DNA of 64,000 nucleotides from Branchipolynoe longqiensis (Eukaryota > Annelida > Polychaeta > Phyllodocida > Polynoidae). Every line of letters begins with the position of its first letter. Position 1 is the stretch's first letter. A model generated the notes under the pieces. The model did not search any database and had not been told where the DNA came from. It saw nothing but the letters and a program-made list of their open reading frames with translations. The DNA is taken from positions 1,943,923-2,007,922 of the forward strand of contig CM059199.1 in the NCBI GenBank assembly GCA_030323885.1, given 5' to 3'. Shown here in pieces: positions 22,397 to 32,780 of the stretch. The position numbers were made by a program, and so were the translations under genes.

Positions 22397-22886
22397 AGGC
22401 CCAGTCAGACCTTACCGGATTGAGAAACGGACATAAACCAGACAAGGAATTGTCTAGTCCGGTGGTGTTCGGTATCGAAATGTGTCGAACTCTTGCAACT
22501 GACGGACGCTAAATGGACAAGGAATGTACATTAACGAATATCCACCCGATGAGAACCAAACAAAAAACTGAATGTCAAACGGACGTACCGGATTGTTCAT
22601 GGACACGCTGAAAACATATACTGACCGAATTCCCGCAATAAAAAACAACAAAAAAAACAACGTCAACGGACTTGGCAGGAAGCAAACCGGAGACGTAATG
22701 GATGGGTACCAGATATGAAACGGACTAAACGGACTTAAACCGGACACCAACCATACACTTCAGTCCGGCAGTGTCTGGTACAATTTTTGTGCATGTTCAA
22801 AACTTGTACCGTACATCGCCGTATTTCACCGGACAGTGTCCGTTTTCTGTCCGTTTCTCCAATCCGGTGAGTTCTGTCTGGGGCTT
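22397..22886 (+). mobile_element. TIR-3 element, complete (about 490 bp)
   Basis: The left end reads AGGCCCAGTCAGACC, then CCGGATTGAGAAACGGACA. The right end is its inverted counterpart, TGTCCGTTTCTCCAATCCGG then GTCTGGGGCTT. TA lies at both borders (22395-22396 and 22887-22888). The interior has repeated ACGGAC/CCGGAC phrases and repeats the terminal CTAGTCCGGTGGTGTTCGG block. A shorter copy is at 43057-43442. Confidence 0.85.
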
Positions 22887-22934
22887 TACGAACGTTCGGT
22901 GTAACAATCCAAACGGAAAAAGTAGCTACGGGAG

Positions 22935-23852
22935 GTGTGCGGATGTGTGTGTGGGGTGGGGTGGGGGTGTATATGGGGTGGGGTATAGGGTGCGAATGTT
23001 TGTGTGTAGGGTGGGGGGTGCGGAGTGTGTGGGTGGGGTGTGCGGAGTGTGTATGCGGGTGGGGTGCGATGTGTGTGTGTGGTGGGGCGGGGGGGGTGCG
23101 GAGTATGTGTGTGGTGGCTGGGGTGTCGGGAGTGTGTGTGGTGGCTGGGGGAGTATGTGTGTGGTGGGTGGGGAGTATGTGTGTTGTGGGTGGGGTGGGG
23201 AGTATCTGTGTGGTGGGTGGGGAGTATGTGTGTTGTGGGTGGGGTGGGCAGTATGCTGTGTGGTGGGTGGGGAGTATGTGTGTGGTGGGTGGGGAGTATG
23301 TGTGTGGTGGGTGGGGAGCATGTGTGCTGTGGGTGGGTGGGCAGTATATGTGTGTGGTGGAGGTGGGGAGTAATGTGTGTGGTGGGTGGGGAGTATGTGT
23401 GTGGTGGGTGGGGAGTATGTGTGTGGTGGGTGGGGAGTATGTGTGTTGTGGGTGGGGTGGGGAGTATGTGTGTGGTGGGTGGGGAGTATGTGTGTGGTGG
23501 GTGGGGAGTATCTGTGTGGTGGGTGGGGAGTATGTGTGTGGTGGGTGGGGAGTATGTGTGTGGGTGGGGTGGGGAGTATGTGTGTTGTGGGTGGGGTGGG
23601 GAGTATGTGTGTGGTGGGTGGGGAGTATGTGTGTTGTGGGTGGGGTGGGGAGTATGTGTGTGGTGGGTGGGGAGTATGTGTGTGGTGGGTGGGGAGTATC
23701 TGTGTGGTGGGTGGGGAGTATGTGTGTGGTGGGTGGGGTGTGGGTGGGGTGGGGAGTATGTGTGTTGTGGGTGGGGTGGGGAGTATGTGTGTGGTGGGTG
23801 GGGAGTATGTGTGTGGTGGGTGGGGAGTATGTGGGTGGTGGGTGGGCTTTGA
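22935..23852. repeat. 22-bp minisatellite, about 0.9 kb
   Basis: The unit is close to GGTGGGTGGGGAGTATGTGTGT. It is regular from 23150 to 23840 and degenerate before that (GGGTGCGGAGTGTGTGG variants). Because 22 is not a multiple of three, every frame on both strands can stay open. This explains open frames of up to 384 codons on both strands, none of which is a gene. Confidence 0.95.
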
Positions 23853-24419
23853 GCTTGTGGCAAATTCTGCCGAGTAATGGAATACGCATTGTGCTGCTTC
23901 CTGTCTATTTGCAAGAGGGGAAGGAAGTATTACATTCCCAAAGCAAGCAATGGATTGGTACTAGTAGAGGAAATGGCTGAAAACACTCCATGATGCTACC
24001 ATCGGAACTGCCTCGCCCCACCCCGGCCCCGGCCCTTCAGCCTCGCCCCTTTCCCCTCCATCTCCCCCCCCCCCCGGCAACCCGCCCCGGATCCCCTTCC
24101 CCGCCGAGTTCGCCGCGGCCCCGGCCCCGGCCCTCACCCCGTCCCGCTTCCCACTCCTTCCGCCAGAAGGAGTCACCCACCCTTCCATCACCCCGCTCTA
24201 TTTGTCTCGGCAAATAAGCCGCTGCTTCTAAACTGAAATATATGGGCAGCGCAAACTCAGCTATTGAGGGTCGCGAAGAAAGCATTTGTCTCAACCCCCC
24301 AGAGCTGGATGAACCGGGGCGTGCACGTGTATAGATAGATGAGCAGTGGCTGGGCGGGGAAAACAGGCCCTGTCTCCCCCATTCCAGTCACGTGGGAAGG
24401 GGAGACCGGTGCTACTATG
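23853..24419. other. Unique DNA with a GC-rich island
   Basis: 24000-24180 is CpG-rich with CCCCGGCCC blocks and a C run at about 24066-24076. The remainder is unique. No gene recognised. Confidence 0.4.
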
Positions 24420-24459
24420 TGTATATAATATATATATATATATATATTATGCATGTTTG

Positions 24460-24501
<42 letters not shown>

Positions 24502-25772
24502 TATATTACTATTAGTTACAATTAGATCTAAATATATTCATATTTTGTGCAAAATAAGGTGGTATATATGTACTAAGATATGCATGTATATATTGTATGT
24601 ATTATATATGTATATATATATATATATATCTTCTAGATACAATTAGATCTAAATATATTCATATTCTATGCAAGATAAGGTATATATGTAATGAGATACT
24701 AAGATATGCATGTATGTATTATATATATGTGCTATGCAATTTTTTACCTGAATAAAAATAAAGAATAGTAATGAGATACTAAGATATGCATGTATGTATT
24801 ATATATATGTATTATGCAATTTATTACGTGAATACAAATAAAGAATAGTCCCTAATGTTTTCAGTGCTCTTTCTGGGCACCTCTCTCTTTCTGGGCACAT
24901 CTCTCTTCCCAACACCCATTATTCTCAGCAGCCCCCCCCCCCCCCCGGTAACCGGACTTCTCTACTTCCCCTTTCCTGGGAACCGACTTCAACGGTCTCC
25001 CAGCCCTCATTTCAAAATTACTTCAAAATATATATTCTAGATACAATTAGATCTAAATATATTAATATTATATCCAAGATAAGGTATACATGTATTGCTA
25101 TACTAAATAATGCATATATAAAAAGAGTGCAGTTATTAGTAATATATATATATATACATGTATATGTACTAGGATATGGTTAGATAATATATGCTGATAT
25201 ACTAAGCTATGTAAATATAGGTAATATGTGTAAATATAGGTAATATGGTTAAAAAGAGCAGGATAGGTATGTACCAACCAAATACTAAGATGTTTCGATA
25301 ATATCAATATATATAAAGAGAGAGCTAGATGCACCGAGATACTAAAATATATGGATAATATATATATAGAAAAAGGGCACTTATATAACGTATATATTAT
25401 ATACATATTCTAGATTATAAAATATAGATATTCTAGATACAATGAGATTTTAATATTGTTATTTCCTATGCATTATATATATAATATAAAGAGTGTACCT
25501 CTATTAAACATTTTATATATTAGATAGCCTTTTACATTATCTTCATATTCTAGCTATAGTGAGGTACGAACATTTCCAGATTCTGTCCAATATAGAACAT
25601 ATCTCTATATATTATATATATTTATATGGAGAGAGATACTATTATATTCTGTATTGTATGGAATATGGAAATATTTAGATCACATTATATGAGATATAAA
25701 TATTTCCACGTTCTGTCCAAAATAGAATCTCTATATTTAAATATAGAGATAATTTTATTATATTCTATATTG
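24420..25772. repeat. Very AT-rich block with nested short repeats
   Basis: It begins with TA arrays (24427-24498). The phrase TAGATACAATTAGATCTAAA or close variants recurs near 24513, 24635, 25034 and 25433. A 79-bp tandem pair starts at about 24689 and 24768 (AATGAGATACTAAGATATGC). 24855-25020 is an unrelated C-rich insert. 25560-25760 carries two copies of a phrase with ATTTCCAGATTCTGTCCAA. Confidence 0.75.
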
Positions 25773-25933
25773 TATAGAACCTAAATCGACCGACCTTGGG
25801 ACCGACTTTAAGCAGACCATCTAGGTAGGTGGTCGCTTTAGGGAGTTCGAATATGGTTACAATGGTATTAAAGCGAACGATATAGGGGAGTGGTTGATCT
25901 GGGGAAGTGGGTGGGTAGGGAGGTTTTACTGTA
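25773..25933 (-). mobile_element. TIR-8 element, pogo/Tigger-like ends
   Basis: It ends GGAGGTTTTACTG followed by TA, the reverse of the CAGTAAAACCTC terminus at 10550. It starts with AACCTAAATCGACCGACC, matching the other end of that copy. The interior alternates CGACC and GGTGGTCGC phrases. It is non-coding. Confidence 0.7.
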
Positions 25934-26010
25934 TTTAGAATGAATTATAGCTATGGCTATGTATATAGAGACAGATGTATAGAGAGATATATAGATATAT
26001 ATATATTTTT

Positions 26011-26171
26011 CACCTCGGTACTATGCCTCTGGCTACTCGTAGTCCAGGGAGAAGGAAGCACATCCAGCAATTAGTATAATCTACTCACAACGGGAGGATG
26101 TTTGTTGAGTAGTTCCGGCAGTTTTTCTAAATTAACTACTAAACCAACCAGGTTAGTGTCATTTTAACTGG
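26011..26171 (+). mobile_element. R-1 dispersed repeat, copy 2
   Basis: It shares CACCTCGGTACTATGCCTCTG, CCAGGGAGAAGGAAGCAC, TATAATCTACTCACAACGG and AACTACTAAACCAACCAGG with the copies at 1852-1974 (reverse) and 58776-58942. Its nature is unknown. It sits directly after a TA-rich stretch, as does the 58776 copy. Confidence 0.65.
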
Positions 26172-26640
26172 TGATATACTATATAAATATTTAAATATAT
26201 TAATATATAAATATACATACACATATGTGTCCCGTCAGGAAAGTGTTCAGAAAGAGGAACTACCAAGCAATAATCGTATATATAGAGAAAGAGAACGCTG
26301 ATGTGAATATCTGGACAACAAGTAGAATTGATGTGGCCTGCAGTCAGTGTGGTGTACACTGTATTCACGGCGGTGTAAGGGACTCGCGTGTAGCTGCCGT
26401 GTTTCTATATTCGATTTAGGGGGGATTGGGGTTGCCTTTGGGTTAGGCTGGGGTTATGAGGGGTTAGGGCCCTGAGGGCTGGTGGAGGGGGGGTGTTGAG
26501 GGGGGGGGTGGGGGTGATGCTGCATATCTTGTTATCTTGGCACGCTCCCACGTGCCGGCCTGCCACCTACTGGAGTGAGCTGCCAGCCTCTCTGTGCCTC
26601 CCACACTGGAGCAGCCGGGACTCATGAGTGCGCACGCGAA
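26172..26640. other. Unassigned DNA
   Basis: AT-rich, then unique sequence, then G-rich from 26420 with a G run near 26501. No gene seen. Confidence 0.4.
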
Positions 26641-26905
26641 CCTAGTCACGTGAGGGTCGAGAAACTAGGTCACATTGTGCGCCATGTTGGATCGGCGGGC
26701 GCTGGCGGCAGCACCAGTTGTGGCGGTGGCTGGGGAGTGGTGGGTTGTGCTGCTCGGCTGGCAGGCAGTTGCTGGTTCTGTATGGTCGGCTTCGGTCACT
26801 CAGAATGTTGGCAGCAGACGGCATTGTTTCTCATCTCAGTGATTGGGTGTCTTGATAGATTATGTATGATTTCAGTGAGGTGGGAGGGAGTCAAGGACAA
26901 ATGAG
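26641..26905 (+). promoter_or_regulatory. Possible promoter-like GC segment, speculative
   Basis: GTCACGTGAG (E-box, 26646-26655) is followed 25 bases later by GCGCCATGTTGGATCGGCGG, where GCCATGTTGG resembles a YY1-type initiator site. An ATG at 26684 opens a 52-codon frame to a TGA at 26840-26842, with alanine/valine-rich then ordinary composition. A longer overlapping frame runs 26575-26904. None resembles a known protein and no splice structure is evident. Confidence 0.2.
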
Positions 26906-27455
26906 AAAATCTGTACAGTCAGCATCATGGCATTAATTTTAAAATATACGAAAAGTTAATATTCGCTGGCAATACATATTATGAGGTGATCTGGACATGT
27001 AAGTCCTCGAATAAAAAAAAACACCAACCATTGCTGTAAAATATGTAAAAACAATCTGAATATGCAAAATGTTGTAAGTCTTCGAATAACAACCAGCAAC
27101 ATTGTAAGATTCGTTGTCAGTAATTTAATGATATCTGCACATACAAAATGACGTCGTCGAATATTAAAAAATATAACCCTTAATATCCGTTCTAAATAAT
27201 ATTATGGTATTTGAAATAATATGTAGAAAACATGCATGATGCATTAAGGTGTGAATAAGAAATCATATTCGTTATCACAATATTACTTAGTAATCTAGTA
27301 TTATTAGTAACTACTAACAGGATAACATCCTTGAGTGTGGTATCCGCTGACTTGGTTAGGGTGGTCCCGACATGATGCAGACTCTGTAGCCTTACAAAAT
27401 CAGAAACGAGAATCATCTCATTTTTGTATAGCAGCGGTAGAGGAGGGAGGACGAA
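26906..27455. other. AT-rich unique DNA
   Basis: The phrase around TCTTCGAATAAC/TCCTCGAATAAA recurs loosely at 27000-27170. No gene or element recognised. Confidence 0.4.
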
Positions 27456-27762
27456 GTTTGTTTGTCTGTTGTTGTTTTACGTCCTAGCAACATCTAAGGT
27501 CATATCAGGACAGGTACCGACTTGTGACAGTACACACTCATGGCGATGTTATAGTGCTGCCCCACTGGGAAATCAGGCCGCCGGCACCATGACCCGATAT
27601 CAGTGACATTATCCTGACACCGAGCTAACCAGTCCTTGCCCTATCCTAATAATGCCGAGCACCAGGCTAGGAAGTGACAGGTATCAATTTTTAAGTCATT
27701 GGGTTGACTCGACCGGAAACCGAACTCGCGATCTTCCGCACGTGAGGCCTATGCTCTACCGA
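27456..27762 (-). mobile_element. SINE-A, near full-length
   Basis: The left side is the reversed tail (TTTGTCTGTTGTTGTTTTACG, TCCTAGCAACATC). The right side is the reversed tRNA-like head (CCGAACTCGCGATCTTCCGC, then GCTCTACCG). The body is complete. It forms an inverted pair with the partial copy at 27771-27880. Confidence 0.85.
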
Positions 27763-27770
27763 AGAAGGAA

Positions 27771-27880
27771 GGGTGCAGCACTATAAGGTCACCATGAGTG
27801 CGCACTGTCACAAGTTGGTATCCGTCCTGATATGACCTAAGATGTTTCCAGGATGTGAAAGTCCAACAACCAACCAACCA
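27771..27880 (+). mobile_element. SINE-A, 3' third
   Basis: It reads GGTGCAGCACTATAAGG, CACCATGAGTGCGCACTG, then CCAACAACCAACCAACC. This is the 3' third of SINE-A in opposite orientation to the preceding copy, only about 9 bases away. Confidence 0.85.
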
Positions 27881-27896
27881 GGTCGGGGTGTGTATA

Positions 27897-28450
27897 GCCG
27901 TGTTCACACCTCGGCGTTAAGTCGCCTCATCTAGTGCGCCTAATCTAAGTCGGCTCACATTGGCCGTGTGAACCCAATGCTGAGGCGGTTTAGGACTGAG
28001 TCACCTCATCTATTTCTCCTCCAGTAGGTCACCTTGCGAGGTGGTTTAAATGAAGCGAACTAGCTTGAGTTGGCCCATCTTGCATGTGTGGACGGTAGTG
28101 GTTTACTTGAAGCGGTTTAGGCACGTCACACTCTACAATATAATTTGATCTATGAACCGGCTAGAGGTTCACAGATATTTTTTTCATCATTTATTTTTAG
28201 GGTTTCACTGCCCAGCAGAAGTTTTGACCATTCCAAAACAATACGATTCAGTCGAAACAGATCTAGGTCGAACCCACACTCTCTAGTGCCGATGTCGACT
28301 AACCGAAACTGGCGCTGGTTAGTTTGGACTTGCTCATGCGCAGATATCGATTTCCGCCTTAAACCGCTCCGTGTGTGGACACGACACTAGTTCGCCTCAT
28401 CTAGTTCGCCTTATCTAGTTCGGCCTAAAGTTGTGGGTGTGAACACGGCT
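27897..28450 (+). mobile_element. TIR-2 element, complete (about 554 bp)
   Basis: GCCGTGTTCACACC at the left end is mirrored by GGGTGTGAACACGGCT at the right, with TA at both borders. The interior is filled with CATCTAGT, GCGGTTTAGG and TCGGCTCAC variants. It shares the GCAGATATCGATTTCCGCC phrase with the 5338-5915 copy. The repeated motif has drifted between the two copies, but the architecture is the same. Confidence 0.85.
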
Positions 28451-28870
28451 TATGTGGTGCAGGCGTGGGTGTGAGGGTGTTCTTGCCGGCCTATATTCGG
28501 AGATGGTCAATACTGCAATGGCGTTTTGTTTCGTTTTCTTTTCGCCTTCGTCCAGGCTGGATGAGGCTTACACGGTATTTTGGCGCCCGGCCCCCCAGTA
28601 CTCAGTCAATATGTAAATGAAACCTAATCGATCCTCGCGCCTCGGCGTGATGTGGGCGTGTGGTGTGTGACACCCCATTTCCTTTGTTATTAAACCACCA
28701 AATCGGGATCGATGCTCGGGGTCTGAAAATGCTCGGCGTGTTTATATTTAATGCAGCCCGCCGGCACCCTTTGAATATATGAATGTTAACAGTGAGTGAG
28801 TAGGGCGGGAGGAAGGGAGGGATGGATGGATGGATGGATGGATGGAAGGAGATTGGCCGCCATGGCTTGC
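28451..28870. other. Unassigned DNA with a GGAT array
   Basis: Mixed unique sequence. A GGAT tetranucleotide array lies at about 28828-28850. Confidence 0.5.
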
Positions 28871-29045
28871 TATCCCACTCAGTCACATTATCCTGAATCT
28901 GAGCCAAACGAGTCCTTGTCCTAATAATGCCAAGCGCCTAGGTAGGAAGCAACAAGTATCGCATCTATAAGCCAGTGGTTTGACTCGACCAGGGTTCGAA
29001 ACCGGGAGACGGACGCTCAACTCATTCGGCCATCCCTTCTGGTCC
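28871..29045 (-). mobile_element. SINE-A, 5' half
   Basis: It holds the reversed head, with CAGGGTTCGAAACCGGGAGAC and ACTCATTCGGCCATCCC at its right side, and the first part of the body (GGAAGCAACAAGTATCG). The 3' half is missing. Confidence 0.85.
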
Positions 29046-29087
29046 AGTGGGGGGAGGGGGGGGGGGGACGGAGGAAGGGAGCGATGG

Positions 29088-29345
29088 ATGTATATATATG
29101 TATAGATCATTTAGATGTATAGATCATTTAGATGCATAGATGTATAGATTTGTAGATGTGTAGATGCGTAGCTGCGTATATGTGTATATGTGTATATGTA
29201 TATATCATTTAGATGTATGACTCATTTAGATGTATAGATCATTTAGATATATAGATATTTAGATGTGTAGATTTATAGATGCATAGATGTGTAGATTTAT
29301 AGATGTATAGATGCATAGATATGTATAGATGCACAGCTGCATAGA
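29088..29345. repeat. GATGTATAGATCATTTA minisatellite
   Basis: Irregular tandem units based on GATGTATAGAT with ATTTAGATGTAT inserts and TGCATAGATGT variants. Confidence 0.85.
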
Positions 29346-29644
29346 TGTATTAAATGGGGAAAGATCGGATTATGTATTAGATGGGGAAAGATCTGATTGT
29401 GTGGACTCTAAAAAGTAACCCTCGCAATTATCCTACAAGTAACCTGTAATTTCAGTTTGCCACCGTCTTTTTTTGTTTAGGTCCATCTCTACCTGTTGCG
29501 CTGTAACATAACTATGACGAATGCAGGCAAATAGGTAACGTTAATGAGTCTTCATCCAGGTGAACGAACCATGCCCACTGCTCGGCCCGCTCCCAGCAAA
29601 GTTTCCCATCTTTCTTTCCTTATTGTTTGGAGGGAGAATGTAGC

Positions 29645-29675
<31 letters not shown>

Positions 29676-30110
29676 GGTCAGGCTCATTTCAAAAGAGTTC
29701 GTGATTGCTACCGGATTTTCTGCTCGAGAAGTGGAGATTTTTCTTTTTTTTCTAAACAACAGCTTCCCAAATGAGACCTTTATTTTGTGTGTGTGCATGG
29801 TAGGAATCTGTGTCGGGGTGTGGTCGTTCCCACGGGCCTCAGGTCACGTGGTGCCATGCCATGTCTTGTGGCCGCTTCTGTGTGAGTACAAGGAAGGGAG
29901 GGAGGAGAGAGAAGGCGGAAACTCACCCATCTTCTTCCCCTTCCCTCCCACTTACCCAGCCTCACTTTCATCAGGGCTGAGAAAACAAACTGGACTAAAA
30001 AAAAAAACCACCCTCAAAAACAAACAGTAAATAAGGCAGGACGCGCACAGCGTTCGTGGGGGGAAATCTCCGGCAAGACTTTGTTTGGAGTAAGTTTAAT
30101 ACCGCGTTGA
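29346..30110. other. Unassigned DNA with a GT/G tract
   Basis: GT units followed by a run of about 19 G at 29659-29677. The rest is unique, with an A run near 30000. No gene seen. Confidence 0.4.
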
Positions 30111-31250
30111 TTGCTTCGTTAGTGCGTCAGATGGGCGCGTGGCGTGTGGGTGGTCGTCAGCCGTGCGCCAGGCCGCGACCCCGGGGCCGGGGATTGCCTG
30201 CGTCGGCACTCTAGTCCCCCGGACCCCGGCGTCCCTGATTGCGGAAAGCCCCTTCCCAATGCCAGCTCCCCCCTGCCCCCCTGCCCCTGTGCTCGCCCTT
30301 ACATCCTCTGATCATATATAAGGTTTAGGTCCTTGCTTTCTTATTTATTGTTGCCGATTCGGCGCGAGCTTCCCCCCCCCACCCCTCTTACCCCACACCG
30401 GTTGCCGAATTGGGTGTTTGTGAAGGTAAATAAAGGTGCTCGATCCCTCCCGCCCTCCCCACACACACCCAGTCCTTCGCCGATGTAACTAACGGACATC
30501 GGGGCGGGGCGGGGCGGGGTGGGGCATGCCCGGCAAAGGCACACTTCTTCGTCTTGAGCAAGGGCAAGGCCGGGTATGGGGCCGGGGTAAGGCCCGGGTT
30601 GGGGCCGGGCCGAGGCTGGGGAAGGGGAGGAGGGCGGGCGGTGGCCTGGCGCAACTAGTGTTACCATCAAACAGGGCACCCACCTCCAGACGCAGATACC
30701 CACGTGACAAATAGCGCCCGCTGCCACGCGACATCTATCACACAATTCACCAAATATATTAAGGCAAGCTCCCGGTGGGCTGTCGCTAAATATTTAAGGA
30801 ATTTTGCCCGGTCTCGTCGACGGAGGGCGGGGGGCGGCTGGGCTTGGCTAGGCTTGGCTAGGCTGGTCCCGGGAGGACACACTGGCCTGCCGGGGCCGGG
30901 GCCGGGGCCGGGGCCCTCCGCCCACCGCTGCCGCCGGAGAACATATCACCTCGGCCGCCGGGCGCCGGCCTCCAGCAGCCGGCGGCCCGCTGCCCCCCGT
31001 CCTCACCCCCCCCCCCCCTCACGCTCCCCCACCCCACCCTACCCTCCACCTCCAAGGGCTTACAGTGAATTTAGAATCGCTGAATTCGTTAATATTAGAT
31101 GTGTACTTAACGAGTCTACGCTCCCAAAAGGTCGGCCCGAGCCAAGTCGGCCATTTCCGCGAGGCCTCGGAATGCCGGGCGTACCGGCGCCTTTACTAAC
31201 AGGATTATTTATGTGCCGCTATCTGCGACACGCGCGCTGTTAGTGAGTGG
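30111..31250. other. Long GC-rich, CpG-dense island
   Basis: About 1.1 kb of high GC with GGGGCGGGGCGG boxes near 30500, GGCCGGGGCC repeats at 30893-30916 and many CpGs. Overlapping open frames on both strands (up to 179 codons at 30704-31243) are expected from the composition, and I recognise no protein. 31050-31245 is more balanced and unique. A CpG-island promoter is possible, but no transcript evidence can be seen. Confidence 0.4.
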
Positions 31251-31490
31251 CACCACCGTAGTGCCGCGGTGCCGTAGAGCCGCGGTCCCGTGGTGGCGCA
31301 GTGCGTGGAACATCTCCAAACGGTTGCGACCACTCAGCGCAGAAAAGCGGTCATAATTTACCCCGAACGTATAACCGGGGAGGCGGGGGTAGGGGTGGGG
31401 GGGGGGGCTGAGCGAAGGGAATTTGACGTCTTTAAACAGAATCACGTTCAGGAGAAACTTCTCTGAGGGTGTGACTGTGACTGAGTAGTG
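31251..31490. other. Unassigned DNA
   Basis: Starts with a short GTGCCGCGGTGCCG repeat and includes a G run near 31398. No gene seen. Confidence 0.35.
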
Positions 31491-31760
31491 CGCCTCTGTG
31501 TGTGTGTTGTGTCTGCATATATACATTTATATACTGGGTGCGCCTCTGTGTGCATGTGTGTGTATCACTGTAAGTGTATGTATGTGTGTATATATGTATG
31601 TAGTATGTATGTATGTGTATGTGCGTAGATATACATATATATGCATTTATATACTGGGTGCGCCTCTGTGCGTGTGTGTATGTATGTATGTGTGTATATA
31701 TATATGTATAAATATATATATGTATATATGTCGATTTATATATCATACTATATATATGAT
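31491..31760. repeat. GT/TA compound microsatellite with a duplicated phrase
   Basis: The phrase ACTGGGTGCGCCTCTGTG occurs at about 31534 and 31655, and CGCCTCTGTGTG also at 31490. The rest is GTAT and TA arrays. Confidence 0.8.
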
Positions 31761-32278
31761 ACATGATGTATAATGTATTATGCGAGTATAAAAGATACGT
31801 AAGGGAATATTACTTATTATTATTATTGTTATCCTCCGTAAGATACAACACTGTACCGGTGGCATCATCCCGACCACCTCACTTACCCCGGATGTTGACC
31901 AGTGTCAGTCGCACCGGAGGATTTAAAACATATATCTATGCATAGAGTAAGCGGGTAGCGCCATGGTAGCGATTCTGACTGGAACGGGACCGGATGGTGG
32001 GTCGGTGCCTAGATATGTTTTTCTTTGAAAGGATACCGTGCAGAGTCAGAGGTGTGGGCAGGATTTGACCGGGTTTCTGGATCCTGGCCGTCTGTCCCTT
32101 GTTTGTATGGCATAACAGGTGCATCAATATCTATGCTTCGTTCTGAATGAATAAAAAAAGTAGACATCATAGCCGGGGACATATGCCTAGAAACCATTTC
32201 AATGCTGGTCTAAATCAAGGCATATTTCCACGGTTTTTTGGTTCTCACTGATCAACGTTCACAAATTGCCAATATATA
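31761..32278. other. Unique DNA; source of a 52-bp copy
   Basis: 32004-32055 (from GGTGCCTAGATATG to CAGAGGTGT) is found again at 33196-33247 with one mismatch. The surrounding sequence is otherwise unique. A 62-codon minus frame at 32009-32197 is unremarkable. Confidence 0.6.
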
Positions 32279-32336
32279 TGACATCCTTGTCCGGATATGG
32301 CCATAGATGTTGCTAGGACATAAAAGCCCAAAAACA
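32279..32336 (+). mobile_element. SINE-A, 3' end fragment
   Basis: It reads CCTTGTCCGGATATGGCC, then GATGTTGCTAGGACATAAAA and GCCCAAAAACA, a diverged SINE-A tail. Confidence 0.65.
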
Positions 32337-32339
32337 TTG

Positions 32340-32430
32340 ACAGCTGAAACCTGACTTGTTGAATTTTTTTCGCCATCCTATGGGATCCTCATTTCCGCGG
32401 GTTTTTTTTGCCGAATGTCAATTCCATCCT
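32340..32430 (+). mobile_element. TIR-7, right half
   Basis: ACCTGACTTGTTGAATTTTTT, CCTATGGGATCC and CGGGTTTTTTTTGCCGAATG lead to TTCCATCCTTCC, matching the right end of TIR-7. Confidence 0.6.
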
Positions 32431-32780
32431 TCCTAAATGAATGAATCTAGTGGACTTCGCAGTAGGCCATCGCGGTTTTTTTTTTATATAAGTAAATAGC
32501 TAGTTAGGAAATCCAATCTGTTCTGAATGATAACACGCTTACTTGTTTCGGACAGTTTGGAGATTGACCCTGAAGCACATCATAGACCGAGTGTCCTTGC
32601 TAGCAGGGCCTAACAGACGATGGTCTTAAATAGTAAAATATTTAAGACATTCTGGATCACGTGTCTTTACTACCACTGTACCAGCGCCAGCAAAAGATGG
32701 TCTTTGCTGCAAGGGCCTATCACAAGATGGTCTTAAATAATAACATATTGTAGAGATCACGGATCGAGTGTTCTTCCTAT
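32431..32780. other. AT-rich DNA with loose repetition
   Basis: AAGATGGTCTTAAATA-type phrases recur near 32618 and 32724. This may be a decayed edge of the following array. Confidence 0.4.

Noticed and set aside
22735..23914. Long open frames (384 and 342 codons minus, 347 codons plus) as genes
   Set aside because: They are translations of the 22-bp minisatellite, present in several frames at once, with no non-repetitive domain.
30704..31243. 179-codon frame in the GC-rich island as a protein gene
   Set aside because: Pro/Arg/Gly-rich composition tracks GC content, other frames are equally open, and no domain is recognisable.
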